Part shown: positions 8,642-16,503 of the stretch, one piece after another
Layout: every line of letters starts with the position of its first letter
How positions within the stretch are numbered: the first letter of the stretch is position 1
NCBI RefSeq assembly: GCF_001623075.1
Contig: NZ_LMCF01000096.1
Location: forward strand, 62,001-126,000
Origin: Pseudovibrio sp. Ad37
GTDB lineage: Bacteria > Pseudomonadota > Alphaproteobacteria > Rhizobiales > Stappiaceae
Direction: 5' to 3'
Length of the DNA stretch: 64,000 nucleotides
Notes under the pieces: generated by a model
Seen by the model: the letters and a program-made list of their open reading frames with translations, nothing else
Told to the model about the DNA's origin: nothing
The model's database searches: none
Made by a program: the position numbers and the translations under genes

Positions 8642-9406
8642 TCAGGACTTTTCGAGCGTCTTTTCCAACTGCCCCATCAACTCATCAGCTGTCAGGTTCA
8701 AATGCAAAGGCGTGACCGAAATATAGCCCTCTTTCAAAGCGCTGATGTCAGTCCCTTCACGCGCATTGGGCACACGATTTTGGAAAGCAAGCCAGTGATA
8801 TGGATTACCACGACCATCCTTGCGGCTTTCAATGTAGAGCGAACCCGCATCGCGCTTGCCCTGACGCACAACCTTAACACCTTTAACCATGTCAGGCGCA
8901 TCTTTAGGGAAGTTCACGTTCAGCAGCGTGTCAGATGGCAGATTGAACTCCAGCAAGCTGCGGATCACACCAACAGCATGCGCTTCAGCGGTGTCGTAGC
9001 TTGGGCCAAACTCGGAACCAAATGCATAGGCCTGAGAAAGCGCGATGGAACGAACGCCCATCAAAGTGCCTTCCATAGCCGCAGCAATGGTGCCGGAATA
9101 AGTCACATCATCTGCAATGTTCGCACCCCGGTTGATACCGGAAAGAACCAGATCAGGTGGTGTATCCATGATGGAACGAACCGCCATGATCACACAATCC
9201 GTTGGTGTACCGCGAACTGCAAAGTGACGGCTGTCAATTTCACGAACGCGCAAAGGATCATTCAATGACAGGGAGTGCGCCACGCCGCTCTGGTCGGTCT
9301 CTGGTGCAACAACCCAAACATCATCTGAAATCTGCCGCGCAATGCGCTCCAAAACCTCAAGACCCTCAGCGTGGATCCCGTCATCGTTGGTTAGTAAGAT
9401 ACGCAT
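8642..9406 (-). CDS. surE: 5'/3'-nucleotidase SurE
   Basis: This 254-residue protein starts with the diagnostic [16 protein letters not shown] metal-binding segment and contains GTPTDCV and [27 protein letters not shown], all signature parts of SurE phosphatases that hydrolyse nucleoside monophosphates. The ATG at 9406 is used because the family begins exactly there; an in-frame ATG six codons upstream would add non-conserved residues. About 160 bases with a TTCAAAGG/CCTTTGAA hairpin (8550-8576) separate it from pcm. Confidence 0.95.
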   Translation of the reverse strand: MRILLTNDDGIHAEGLEVLERIARQISDDVWVVAPETDQSGVAHSLSLNDPLRVREIDSRHFAVRGTPTDCVIMAVRSIMDTPPDLVLSGINRGANIADDVTYSGTIAAAMEGTLMGVRSIALSQAYAFGSEFGPSYDTAEAHAVGVIRSLLEFNLPSDTLLNVNFPKDAPDMVKGVKVVRQGKRDAGSLYIESRKDGRGNPYHWLAFQNRVPNAREGTDISALKEGYISVTPLHLNLTADELMGQLEKTLEKS

Positions 9407-9490
9407 ATCGCAGCAATTCCTCATATAAGTCGCGCAGTGCAGCAGAAGAACGCAACCGCCCTTCTGCTGAAAATACGCTTACATCAATTG

Positions 9491-10768
9491 TTAAGCGCCA
9501 ATGACTTCAAGGCCATTCATGTACGGGCGAAGAACCTCAGGAACCGTAATTGTTCCGTCTGCATTCTGATAGTTTTCCATCACCGCAATCAGGCAGCGCC
9601 CAACAGCAAGGCCGGAGCCGTTCAGAGTATGAACGAATTTCAGAGCCTTCTCGCCTTCCACGCGGTAGCGTGCATTCATGCGGCGGCCCTGGAAGTCACC
9701 ACAAACAGAACAGGAAGAGATCTCGCGATAAGCATCCTGACCTGGCAGCCAAACTTCAATATCGTAGGTTTTACGAGCACCAAAGCCCATATCACCAACA
9801 CACAGTGTGACAACACGGTAGTGCAAGCCAAGCAGCTTCAGAACCTTTTCAGCGGACTCACGCATCCGCTCCAGTTCTTCCAGAGAGCTGTTCTCATCCG
9901 TAATAGAAACAAGCTCACACTTCTGGAACTGATGCTGACGCAGCATGCCAGCCGTATCACGACCAGCAGACCCGGCCTCAGACCGGAAGCAATAGGTCAG
10001 AGCAGTCATACGCAGTGGCAGATCTGCCTCAGCAAGCGTCTCACCAGCAACCACATTCGTCAGCGGAACTTCTGCTGTTGGAATAAGCCAGTGATCATTT
10101 GTCGTACGGAACAGGTCTTCAGCAAACTTCGGCAGCTGGCTCGTACCGTAAAGCGCGTTATCACGCACCAACAGTGGTGGAGAAACTTCGGTGTAGCCGT
10201 TTTCCTGCGTGTGCAGGTCAATCATGAATTGACCAATCGCACGCTCCAGACGCGCAATCTGACCTTTCAGCAACACAAAACGGGAGCCAGACATTTTAGC
10301 AGCGGTTTCAAAGTCCATGCCGCCAAGTTGCTCACCCAGCTCGTAATGTTCTTTCTGCTCAAAGTTGTTACGCGGCTTTTCGCCATGCGTGTGCAGCAAA
10401 ACGTTGTCAGCCTCATCCGCGCCAAGCGGAACATCCTCATGAGGAATATTGGGGATAACAGCCAAAGCATCCTCAAGCGCAGCGTTCAGCTTGCGCTGTT
10501 CCTCTTCGCCGTTCTGGATAAAGCTTTTAATTTCGGCAACTTCAGCCTTCAGGGCCTCTGCTTTTTCCTTGTCGCCCTGGCCCATGGCCATGCCGATTTC
10601 TTTGGATGCGGAGTTACGGCGCTGCTGCGCCTCCTGAAGCTTGGTGGTGTGGGAACGGCGCGCATCGTCCAGTTCAACGAGCAGCGCAGCGCGTGGCTCT
10701 TGGCCGCGTTTAGCGAGAGCTGTATCAAAGCTCTCCTGATTTTCACGAATCCACTTGATATCAAGCAT
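9491..10768 (-). CDS. serS: Seryl-tRNA synthetase
   Basis: This 425-residue class II synthetase has an N-terminal coiled-coil arm (about residues 30-100) that binds tRNA-Ser. Class II motif 2 appears as [22 protein letters not shown] and motif 3 as [18 protein letters not shown]. The TAEVPLTN serine-site segment is present. It sits between tatC and surE, the usual alphaproteobacterial order. Full length with no disturbance seen. Confidence 0.97.
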   Translation of the reverse strand: MLDIKWIRENQESFDTALAKRGQEPRAALLVELDDARRSHTTKLQEAQQRRNSASKEIGMAMGQGDKEKAEALKAEVAEIKSFIQNGEEEQRKLNAALEDALAVIPNIPHEDVPLGADEADNVLLHTHGEKPRNNFEQKEHYELGEQLGGMDFETAAKMSGSRFVLLKGQIARLERAIGQFMIDLHTQENGYTEVSPPLLVRDNALYGTSQLPKFAEDLFRTTNDHWLIPTAEVPLTNVVAGETLAEADLPLRMTALTYCFRSEAGSAGRDTAGMLRQHQFQKCELVSITDENSSLEELERMRESAEKVLKLLGLHYRVVTLCVGDMGFGARKTYDIEVWLPGQDAYREISSCSVCGDFQGRRMNARYRVEGEKALKFVHTLNGSGLAVGRCLIAVMENYQNADGTITVPEVLRPYMNGLEVIGA

Positions 10769-10840
10769 AACTTAGTAACCCCGGCAGGTTTGCCTTCAAA
10801 TAACCCGCCGGGAAACTCGTAAATCAGGATGGAAGTGCGA

Positions 10841-11626
10841 CTAGGCCTCTTCTTCCGCTTCCTTCTCTTTACGTTTCTTCTCGACGAGCCTTACACAATA
10901 GATGGAGACTTCGTAGAGAAGCAGAGTAGGAAGTGCAAGACCGATCTGCGAAATCGGATCAGGAGGTGTTAAAATTGCCGCAGCTGCAAACGCAGCAACA
11001 ACGGCATATTTCCGCTTACCCTTCAAAGACTCAGAGGTCACAAGACCCGCGCGTCCCATAAGCGTCAAAACAACCGGAAGCTGAAAGACCAGACCGAACG
11101 CGAAGATCAGAACCATCACAAAGCTCAGGTACTCACTCACACGCGGAAGCATCTCAATGGACGCTTGCCCGTCCATACCCATCTGCTGCATGGCAAGGAA
11201 GAAGCCCATCGCCATTGGCAGCACAAGGTAATACACCAGCGACCCGCCAATCACGAACAAAATAGGTGTCGCGACCAGATACGGAATAAATGCACTGCGC
11301 TCGTGCTTATAAAGCCCGGGCGCCATAAACATGTAAATCTGACTGGCAAGAACCGGGAAGGCAATAAACAGCGCTCCAAACAAAGCCAGCTTCATCTGGG
11401 TGAAGAACCATTCGTGCGGTGCGGTGTAGATCAGCTTGACTTCAATACTTTCCCCGGCCGCTGCCGAAAACGGCTCGATCAGGAAGTTGAAGATGTCATT
11501 TGAGAAGTAAAAGCAAACCGCAAAGGCAATAGCGATCGCAATCACCGACTTCATCAGGCGGGAACGCAATTCGATCAGGTGCTCAATCAGTGGCGCACGC
11601 GAATCTTCAATTTCGTTATCACTCAT
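10841..11626 (-). CDS. tatC: Twin-arginine translocase subunit TatC
   Basis: This 261-residue protein has six predicted membrane helices and the TatC signature features: an N-terminal APLIEHLIELRSRL segment and FVIGGSLVYYLVLPMAMGFF. It recognises twin-arginine signal peptides and forms the receptor with TatB. It follows tatB after 12 bases and ends in a charged KKRKEKEAEEEA tail. Confidence 0.96.
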   Translation of the reverse strand: MSDNEIEDSRAPLIEHLIELRSRLMKSVIAIAIAFAVCFYFSNDIFNFLIEPFSAAAGESIEVKLIYTAPHEWFFTQMKLALFGALFIAFPVLASQIYMFMAPGLYKHERSAFIPYLVATPILFVIGGSLVYYLVLPMAMGFFLAMQQMGMDGQASIEMLPRVSEYLSFVMVLIFAFGLVFQLPVVLTLMGRAGLVTSESLKGKRKYAVVAAFAAAAILTPPDPISQIGLALPTLLLYEVSIYCVRLVEKKRKEKEAEEEA

Positions 11627-11638
11627 AAAATAGCCGCC

Positions 11639-12127
11639 CTAGCTTTCATCTTTGCTGGAAGGAGTGCTTGCGGCACTTACTTTTGCTTTTTGCGTGGAAG
11701 CCAGCTCAGCTGAAGAAACAACTTTCTGCGTCGGAACCTCTGCTTTCACAGGCGCAGCTTCTGGCGCACTGTCCGGCTTACTCTCCGAAGAGCCCTCACC
11801 GTTCAGCGAGCTTTTCACATCGCTTTCCGCAGTTTTCATGCTGTCCTGAAGCTTCTTCTTCTCGTCCGCCAATGTCTTTTTCAAGTCATCAAGTGGATTG
11901 AAGTTTTGTGCGGCATCAGCCTGCTTCCGCATTTCATCAATGCCGGTCTGCTTCTCCGCTTCTTTGACAGCGTCATTCAAACTAGACTGAAACTCGCCAG
12001 CCATACGCCGCACACTGCCGATTGTGCGCCCGATTGTGCGCAACATGCCCGGCAGTTCTTTGGGGCCAACCACCAAAATGGCAACCACAGCAACAAGCAG
12101 CAGCTCTGTCCATGCGATATCGAACAT
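11639..12127 (-). CDS. tatB: Sec-independent translocase subunit TatB
   Basis: This 162-residue protein starts with MFDIAWTELLLVAVVAILVVGPKELPGML: one short membrane helix, the diagnostic GPKELP hinge, and an amphipathic helix. A long Lys/Ala/Ser-rich tail follows. It forms the substrate receptor with TatC. It is transcribed with tatC; a structured 170-base gap separates it from tatA. Confidence 0.95.
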   Translation of the reverse strand: MFDIAWTELLLVAVVAILVVGPKELPGMLRTIGRTIGSVRRMAGEFQSSLNDAVKEAEKQTGIDEMRKQADAAQNFNPLDDLKKTLADEKKKLQDSMKTAESDVKSSLNGEGSSESKPDSAPEAAPVKAEVPTQKVVSSAELASTQKAKVSAASTPSSKDES

Positions 12128-12191
12128 AAAGAAGCCGTTTCGTTAGTGTCTCAATGACAGCCCATTGTCAGGCTCTCATCATAGACATGTC

Positions 12192-12267
12192 GTGCCGCAA
12201 ACGGCACATTCACTAGGGAAAGGCGTAGATCACAAACTCTAAGCCAGAAAACGCCGACTTTCCCTAG
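12192..12267. promoter_or_regulatory. Two inverted repeats between tatA and tatB
   Basis: A small hairpin GTGCCG-CAAA-CGGCAC (12192-12207) is followed by a larger inverted repeat CTAGGGAAAG/CTTTCCCTAG (12213-12222 and 12258-12267) that encloses a second GGCGT/ACGCC pairing. On the minus strand this lies between the tatA stop and the tatB start. It could be an attenuator or RNA-stability element that sets the high TatA:TatB ratio; that role is inferred. Confidence 0.6.
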
Positions 12268-12297
12268 GTAATTTACACAGACTACCTTAAAGGAGAC

Positions 12298-12543
12298 TTA
12301 GTCCTTTTTCGCGGTGTCTTCAGTTTTTTCCTGCGCATTCACGGTGTCACCCGGCGCATGGTCGATCACTTTAGGATCTTCTTCTTTTTCTTTTGCTTCC
12401 GCAGCATCATCATTCAGCCCCTTTTTGAAGCTGTTGATGCCCTTTGCAACATCGCCCATCAGCTCGGAAATCTTTCCGCGACCAAACAGCAGAACTACGA
12501 CAACCGCGATGATGACAATTTGCCAAATACCAATTGAGCCCAT
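12298..12543 (-). CDS. tatA: Sec-independent translocase subunit TatA
   Basis: This 81-residue protein has an N-terminal membrane helix, the [24 protein letters not shown] hinge/amphipathic helix of TatA, and an acidic tail. It oligomerises to form the Tat pore. AAGGAG lies eight bases before the ATG at 12543; a TTG directly before it is also possible. Confidence 0.94.
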   Translation of the reverse strand: MGSIGIWQIVIIAVVVVLLFGRGKISELMGDVAKGINSFKKGLNDDAAEAKEKEEDPKVIDHAPGDTVNAQEKTEDTAKKD

Positions 12544-12625
12544 CAACCAAACTCCTTAAGAACCCTGAACTGTGTTTTGAGAGACACTACATCCCCCAGA
12601 TACTAATAGGTAGTATCCAGAAGAA

Positions 12626-13708
12626 TTACCCACTATGATTTACTGACGTCTCTCGCCCAAAAACCAAAACATTCTCTGCATTTATACACAAGTCTATGAC
12701 ATTTTCTGGGTAGAATTGTAATACATCCCTCGTACGAATACGTAGAAGACGCTCAATTCCATCAACTTGTACGTCCAGAAGATCTGTCTCACCTGCCATT
12801 GCGCGAGAAATTACTCTGCCTTTGAACTGTCCCTCACCATGGCATACCTTTAAGTGATGTGGTCTTACACATAAGGTCGCATGAGCCCCTTCTTCAAGGC
12901 CATTAGAGGAAAAATTCCCGATAGGCGTGACCACACGGCCACCAACAACTTTTCCGGGTATCTCATTGAGATCGGAAAAGAATTTAGCGGCAAACAAACT
13001 ATTCGGGCGGAAGTAGATATCCTCTGGCGTCGCCAGCTGTACCACCTCCCCATTACGCATCAGCGCAATCCGGTCACCCACGCGCAAGGCTTCTTCAGGA
13101 TCATGGGTCACCACAACCGCTGTCGCGCCTTGCATTTTGATCATATCCAGCGTCTGCGTGCGCACATCATCACGCAAGCGACTGTCCAGTCCTGAAAATG
13201 GCTCATCCATCAACAAAGTATGAGGCCGCGGTGCCATTGCACGCGCCAGCGCAGCACGTTGCTGCTCACCTCCAGACAATCCATGCGGATAATCATCCAG
13301 ATACTGACCAAGTCCAACCATGTGCAGCGCATCACGCGCACGGCGCTCGGCCACTTCAGAAGAAAGGTCGGAAAGACCAAACTTCACATTCTCAAGAATC
13401 GTTAGATGCGGAAACAGCGCATAGTCCTGGAACATAAGCCCCACACCGCGCTTTTCCGGCGGCAGAAAAGTCCGCTCATCAGCAACCACAGAACCATTGA
13501 TCCGGACGCTTCCCTGCTGCTGGCGCACAACACCAGCTGCAATACGCAGCACCGTTGTCTTTCCGCAACCAGAATGCCCTAGCAAACACAGCACTTCTCC
13601 GCTTTTCAAAGAAAGCGAAACACCGCGAACCGCAGGTAAGTCCCCATAATGATGGTAGATATTGTCAAACACCAGCCGTTCTGATGCTGCAACCTTCCCT
13701 GGCTCCAT
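12626..13708 (-). CDS. Orphan ABC transporter ATP-binding protein, FbpC/PotA/CysA-like
   Basis: This 360-residue ATPase has Walker A GHSGCGKTT, a Q-loop MFQDYALFPH, signature LSGGEQQRAALARA, Walker B TLLMDEPFSGLD and H-loop VVTHDPEEAL. About 110 C-terminal residues resemble a TOBE regulatory domain. This pattern fits the importer ATPases for ferric iron, sulfate or polyamines; the closest look is ferric-iron FbpC. No permease or binding-protein gene is nearby. The ATG at 13708 is supported by GAGGGA five bases upstream. It interrupts the usual scpB-tatA adjacency. The substrate cannot be told from the sequence. Confidence 0.85.
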   Translation of the reverse strand: MEPGKVAASERLVFDNIYHHYGDLPAVRGVSLSLKSGEVLCLLGHSGCGKTTVLRIAAGVVRQQQGSVRINGSVVADERTFLPPEKRGVGLMFQDYALFPHLTILENVKFGLSDLSSEVAERRARDALHMVGLGQYLDDYPHGLSGGEQQRAALARAMAPRPHTLLMDEPFSGLDSRLRDDVRTQTLDMIKMQGATAVVVTHDPEEALRVGDRIALMRNGEVVQLATPEDIYFRPNSLFAAKFFSDLNEIPGKVVGGRVVTPIGNFSSNGLEEGAHATLCVRPHHLKVCHGEGQFKGRVISRAMAGETDLLDVQVDGIERLLRIRTRDVLQFYPENVIDLCINAENVLVFGRETSVNHSG

Positions 13709-13765
13709 TCGTCCCTCATAAAACTTGCAAGGCGGCGAACACAACATCGCGCCCCTTGCATGTGT

Positions 13766-14482
13766 TTATTTTTCTCCGGCGTCTTCTTCAAGTGCGCCAG
13801 TTGCAAACATTTCACTTTCTTCCAGAGGATCTTCATCTTCTGTCAGATCAATACTGTCATCCGGTGCTGGCACATGGAAGCTGGCAGGGATCGCACTATC
13901 AAGCAGCCCTGCCCCTTTCAACTCTTCCAGTCCCGGCAAATCCTTGATGTTCTCAAGACCAAAATGGTCAAGAAAATCAAAGCTCGTTCCATAAGTTACA
14001 GGACGTCCTGGTGTTCTGCGTCGACCTCGCATGCGCACCCAGCCCGTTTCCAGCAGCACATCAAGCGTGCCCTTAGATGTAGAAACGCCGCGAATATCTT
14101 CAATCTCTGCGCGGGTCACAGGTTGGTGAAAGGCAATAATAGCTAATGTTTCCAGCGCGGCCCGCGACAAACGCCGCTGCTCAACCGCTTCACGGTGCAA
14201 AATGAACGACAGATCTTCCGCAGTCCGAAACGACCAGCGATCCTCAGTAGACCGCAGTTGCACACCGCGCTTGCGATAAAACGAGCGCAGGCGGTTAAGA
14301 GCGCCGCGAATATCCCGATCACCAGGAATACGCTTTGTCAGCTCGGAAAAGCTGAGAGGCTCCGCACTGGCAAAGATCAAAGCCTCAACCATGCGCTCCG
14401 TTTCTAAAAGCTCCCCGGCATCCGCAACTTCAATAGCCTCATTGTCTGAGACTGTGTCGAGCAGGTCTGGTGTTTTACTCAT
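13766..14482 (-). CDS. scpB: Segregation and condensation protein B
   Basis: This 238-residue protein has the tandem winged-helix pattern of ScpB (MVEALIFASAEPLSF, RAALETLAIIAFHQPVTRAEIEDIRGVS, and GRPVTYGTSFDFLDHFGL). It binds ScpA and SMC to form condensin. Its ATG overlaps the scpA stop by four bases (ATGA), so the two are translationally coupled. The C-terminal acidic tail is long. Confidence 0.95.
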   Translation of the reverse strand: MSKTPDLLDTVSDNEAIEVADAGELLETERMVEALIFASAEPLSFSELTKRIPGDRDIRGALNRLRSFYRKRGVQLRSTEDRWSFRTAEDLSFILHREAVEQRRLSRAALETLAIIAFHQPVTRAEIEDIRGVSTSKGTLDVLLETGWVRMRGRRRTPGRPVTYGTSFDFLDHFGLENIKDLPGLEELKGAGLLDSAIPASFHVPAPDDSIDLTEDEDPLEESEMFATGALEEDAGEK

Positions 14483-15351
14483 GACAACTCAACCTCTTTT
14501 TCCTGAAGCTCTTCAGCCGGCTCACCCGCACCAATCTCTTCCGGCGTCCGCTGTGAGGCACGCACATAAATCGTCTCGAATGGTCCGGACTGCTGAATAT
14601 CGATCACCCCTTCACGCACCAGCTCCAGACTGGCCGAAAACGCGGATGCCATTGCCGTCGCCCGCTCCTGCGGGTCTTCCAGATAGGCCGTCAGAAATCG
14701 CTCAATCGGTGTCCATACTGCAACCTGCCCTACAAGACGGGTCAGAATATCCCGCGCTTCCTGAAGCGACCAAACCTCACGTCGCTTCACATGCACGGAC
14801 GTCACCGAGTGGCGCTGACGCTGCGACGCATAAGCCATCAGCAAATCATAGAGCGTGGCAGTCCAAACACTGCGGCGTTCCACCGACACAGTTTCAGGAG
14901 CACCACGCGCAAACAGATCCCGCCCAAGACGCGACCGGTTCATCAACTTAGCAGAGGCATCCCGCATAGCTTCTAATCGTTGCAGACGAAACGCCAGCGC
15001 CGCTGCCAGCTCTTCACCCGTCGGCTCATCGCTGTCTTTTTGCTGCGGAATAAGCAAACGGGATTTCAGATAAGCCAACCACGCCGCCATCACCAGATAA
15101 TCTGCAGCCAGCTCCAGCCGCAAACGGCGCGCTTCCTTTACAAACTCAAGATACTGCTCTGTCAGCGCGAGAATGGAGATCTTGGTGATATCAACCTTCT
15201 GGCTGCGGGCCAGTGTGAGCAAAACATCAAGCGGGCCTTCAAACCCGTCCACATCCACAAGCAGGTTCGGGTCGCCAGTCGCGGGCTGCTCCACAGCCGC
15301 CGCGCCTGCCAACGCCTCCTCTATCTGCTCTGTGGCCTCAACGTCGCTCAA
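14479..15351 (-). CDS. scpA: Segregation and condensation protein A, TTG start
   Basis: This 290-residue kleisin has the family signature DGFEGPLDVLLTLARSQKVDI, followed by YLVMAAWLAYLKSRLLIP. It bridges SMC heads in condensin and overlaps scpB by four bases. The start codon is TTG at 15349-15351. Two codons further upstream the frame meets TGA, and no in-frame ATG occurs before conserved residues, so TTG is the only reasonable start; AAAGGG precedes it. Confidence 0.95.
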   Translation of the reverse strand: MSDVEATEQIEEALAGAAAVEQPATGDPNLLVDVDGFEGPLDVLLTLARSQKVDITKISILALTEQYLEFVKEARRLRLELAADYLVMAAWLAYLKSRLLIPQQKDSDEPTGEELAAALAFRLQRLEAMRDASAKLMNRSRLGRDLFARGAPETVSVERRSVWTATLYDLLMAYASQRQRHSVTSVHVKRREVWSLQEARDILTRLVGQVAVWTPIERFLTAYLEDPQERATAMASAFSASLELVREGVIDIQQSGPFETIYVRASQRTPEEIGAGEPAEELQEKEVELS

Positions 15352-15416
15352 GCATCAATCCCTTTAAAGCGCATCCCCGAAGAGCATGTCCTGCACTCCA
15401 GTAGAAAGACACCCTC

Positions 15417-16430
15417 TCAAACTTTCGCACACAGCTCATCAAACTCCGCGCGCAGTGCCGTTTCATCCCCATCAAACACTTGGGTATTTCGCAGCATAGC
15501 CGCCTCGATGCGTTCAGCACGCTTACCGCTCACTTCTGGCACAGCCGATGCAACCACTTTCATCTCGTCCAGTTCGCCATTGCAATGCAGAACAAGATCA
15601 CATCCCGCCGCAACAATTTTCTCAACCCTGCTCTTCAAATCACCGCCAAGCGCTTTCATGGAGATGTCATCACTGATCAAGACACCATCAAAACCAATCG
15701 CTTCCCGGATAACCTTCTGAATAGCATAGGAAGATTGCGTAACAGGATGATCTCCATCAATCTCTTTAAACACGATGTGAGCGGTCATCCCCATCGGGCA
15801 ATCCCGCAAGGATTTGAACGGCAAAAAGTCCCGCGTTTCAAGCTCCTCAAGAGGGCTTGTCACTTCAGGCAAGGAAAGATGACTATCAACCAGCGCTCGG
15901 CCATGACCCGGAATATGCTTCATAACCGGCATCACACCAGCTGCGAGACAGCCATCCATCGCAGCGTGACCCAGATCACTCACAAGCGCAGCATCAGACC
16001 CATAGGCCCGCAGACCAATAATGTTGCTCGCACCTTCAATGGGCATATCAAGACACGGAATGCAGTTGGCGCTCAAACCAAGATCACGCAGATCCAGCCC
16101 AATCAGCAAGGCATGCAAATAAGCCGCCCGTTTCGCCGCCTCAACGTCCTGCGCATAAAGGCGCCCAATCGTCCCTGCTGCTGGATAGACTGGCACATGT
16201 GGCTCACCAACCCGCTGCACACGCCCGCCTTCCTGATCAATAAAAACAGGAGCATCCGCACGCCCAACAGCCTCGCGAAAATCAGCGCAAAGACGTCGGA
16301 TCTGCTCCGGCGTTTCCATATTTCGGGCAAATAGGATCAGACCAAACGGCTGCTGGTCACGAAAAAAGGCTTTGTCCTCAGCGCTAAGCTCAGGTCCAAG
16401 GCATCCGGAAATGAACGATTTTAAAAACAT
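15417..16430 (-). CDS. nagZ: Beta-N-acetylhexosaminidase NagZ
   Basis: This 337-residue glycoside hydrolase family 3 enzyme removes N-acetylglucosamine from recycled cell-wall muropeptides in the cytoplasm. FIDQEGGRVQR and the catalytic-loop motif KHIPGHGRALVDSHLSLP are intact; ISDDISMKAL holds the nucleophile region. It lies between the SPOR protein and scpA, a typical alphaproteobacterial order. No signal peptide, as expected for the cytoplasmic enzyme. Confidence 0.95.
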   Translation of the reverse strand: MFLKSFISGCLGPELSAEDKAFFRDQQPFGLILFARNMETPEQIRRLCADFREAVGRADAPVFIDQEGGRVQRVGEPHVPVYPAAGTIGRLYAQDVEAAKRAAYLHALLIGLDLRDLGLSANCIPCLDMPIEGASNIIGLRAYGSDAALVSDLGHAAMDGCLAAGVMPVMKHIPGHGRALVDSHLSLPEVTSPLEELETRDFLPFKSLRDCPMGMTAHIVFKEIDGDHPVTQSSYAIQKVIREAIGFDGVLISDDISMKALGGDLKSRVEKIVAAGCDLVLHCNGELDEMKVVASAVPEVSGKRAERIEAAMLRNTQVFDGDETALRAEFDELCAKV

Positions 16431-16503
16431 GAGTAAAGCTGGTAGCTTGACGCTGGTACGGCGTCAAGCTCCAAAGCGTGGTCCCTGAAAAAGGAACTCG
16501 TAT

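Noticed and set aside
9437-10822. Long open frame of 461 codons opposite serS
   Set aside because: It mirrors the intact serS gene on the other strand, its residue composition is unusual (many His, Arg, Gln), and it has no ribosome site. The serS motifs are full length.
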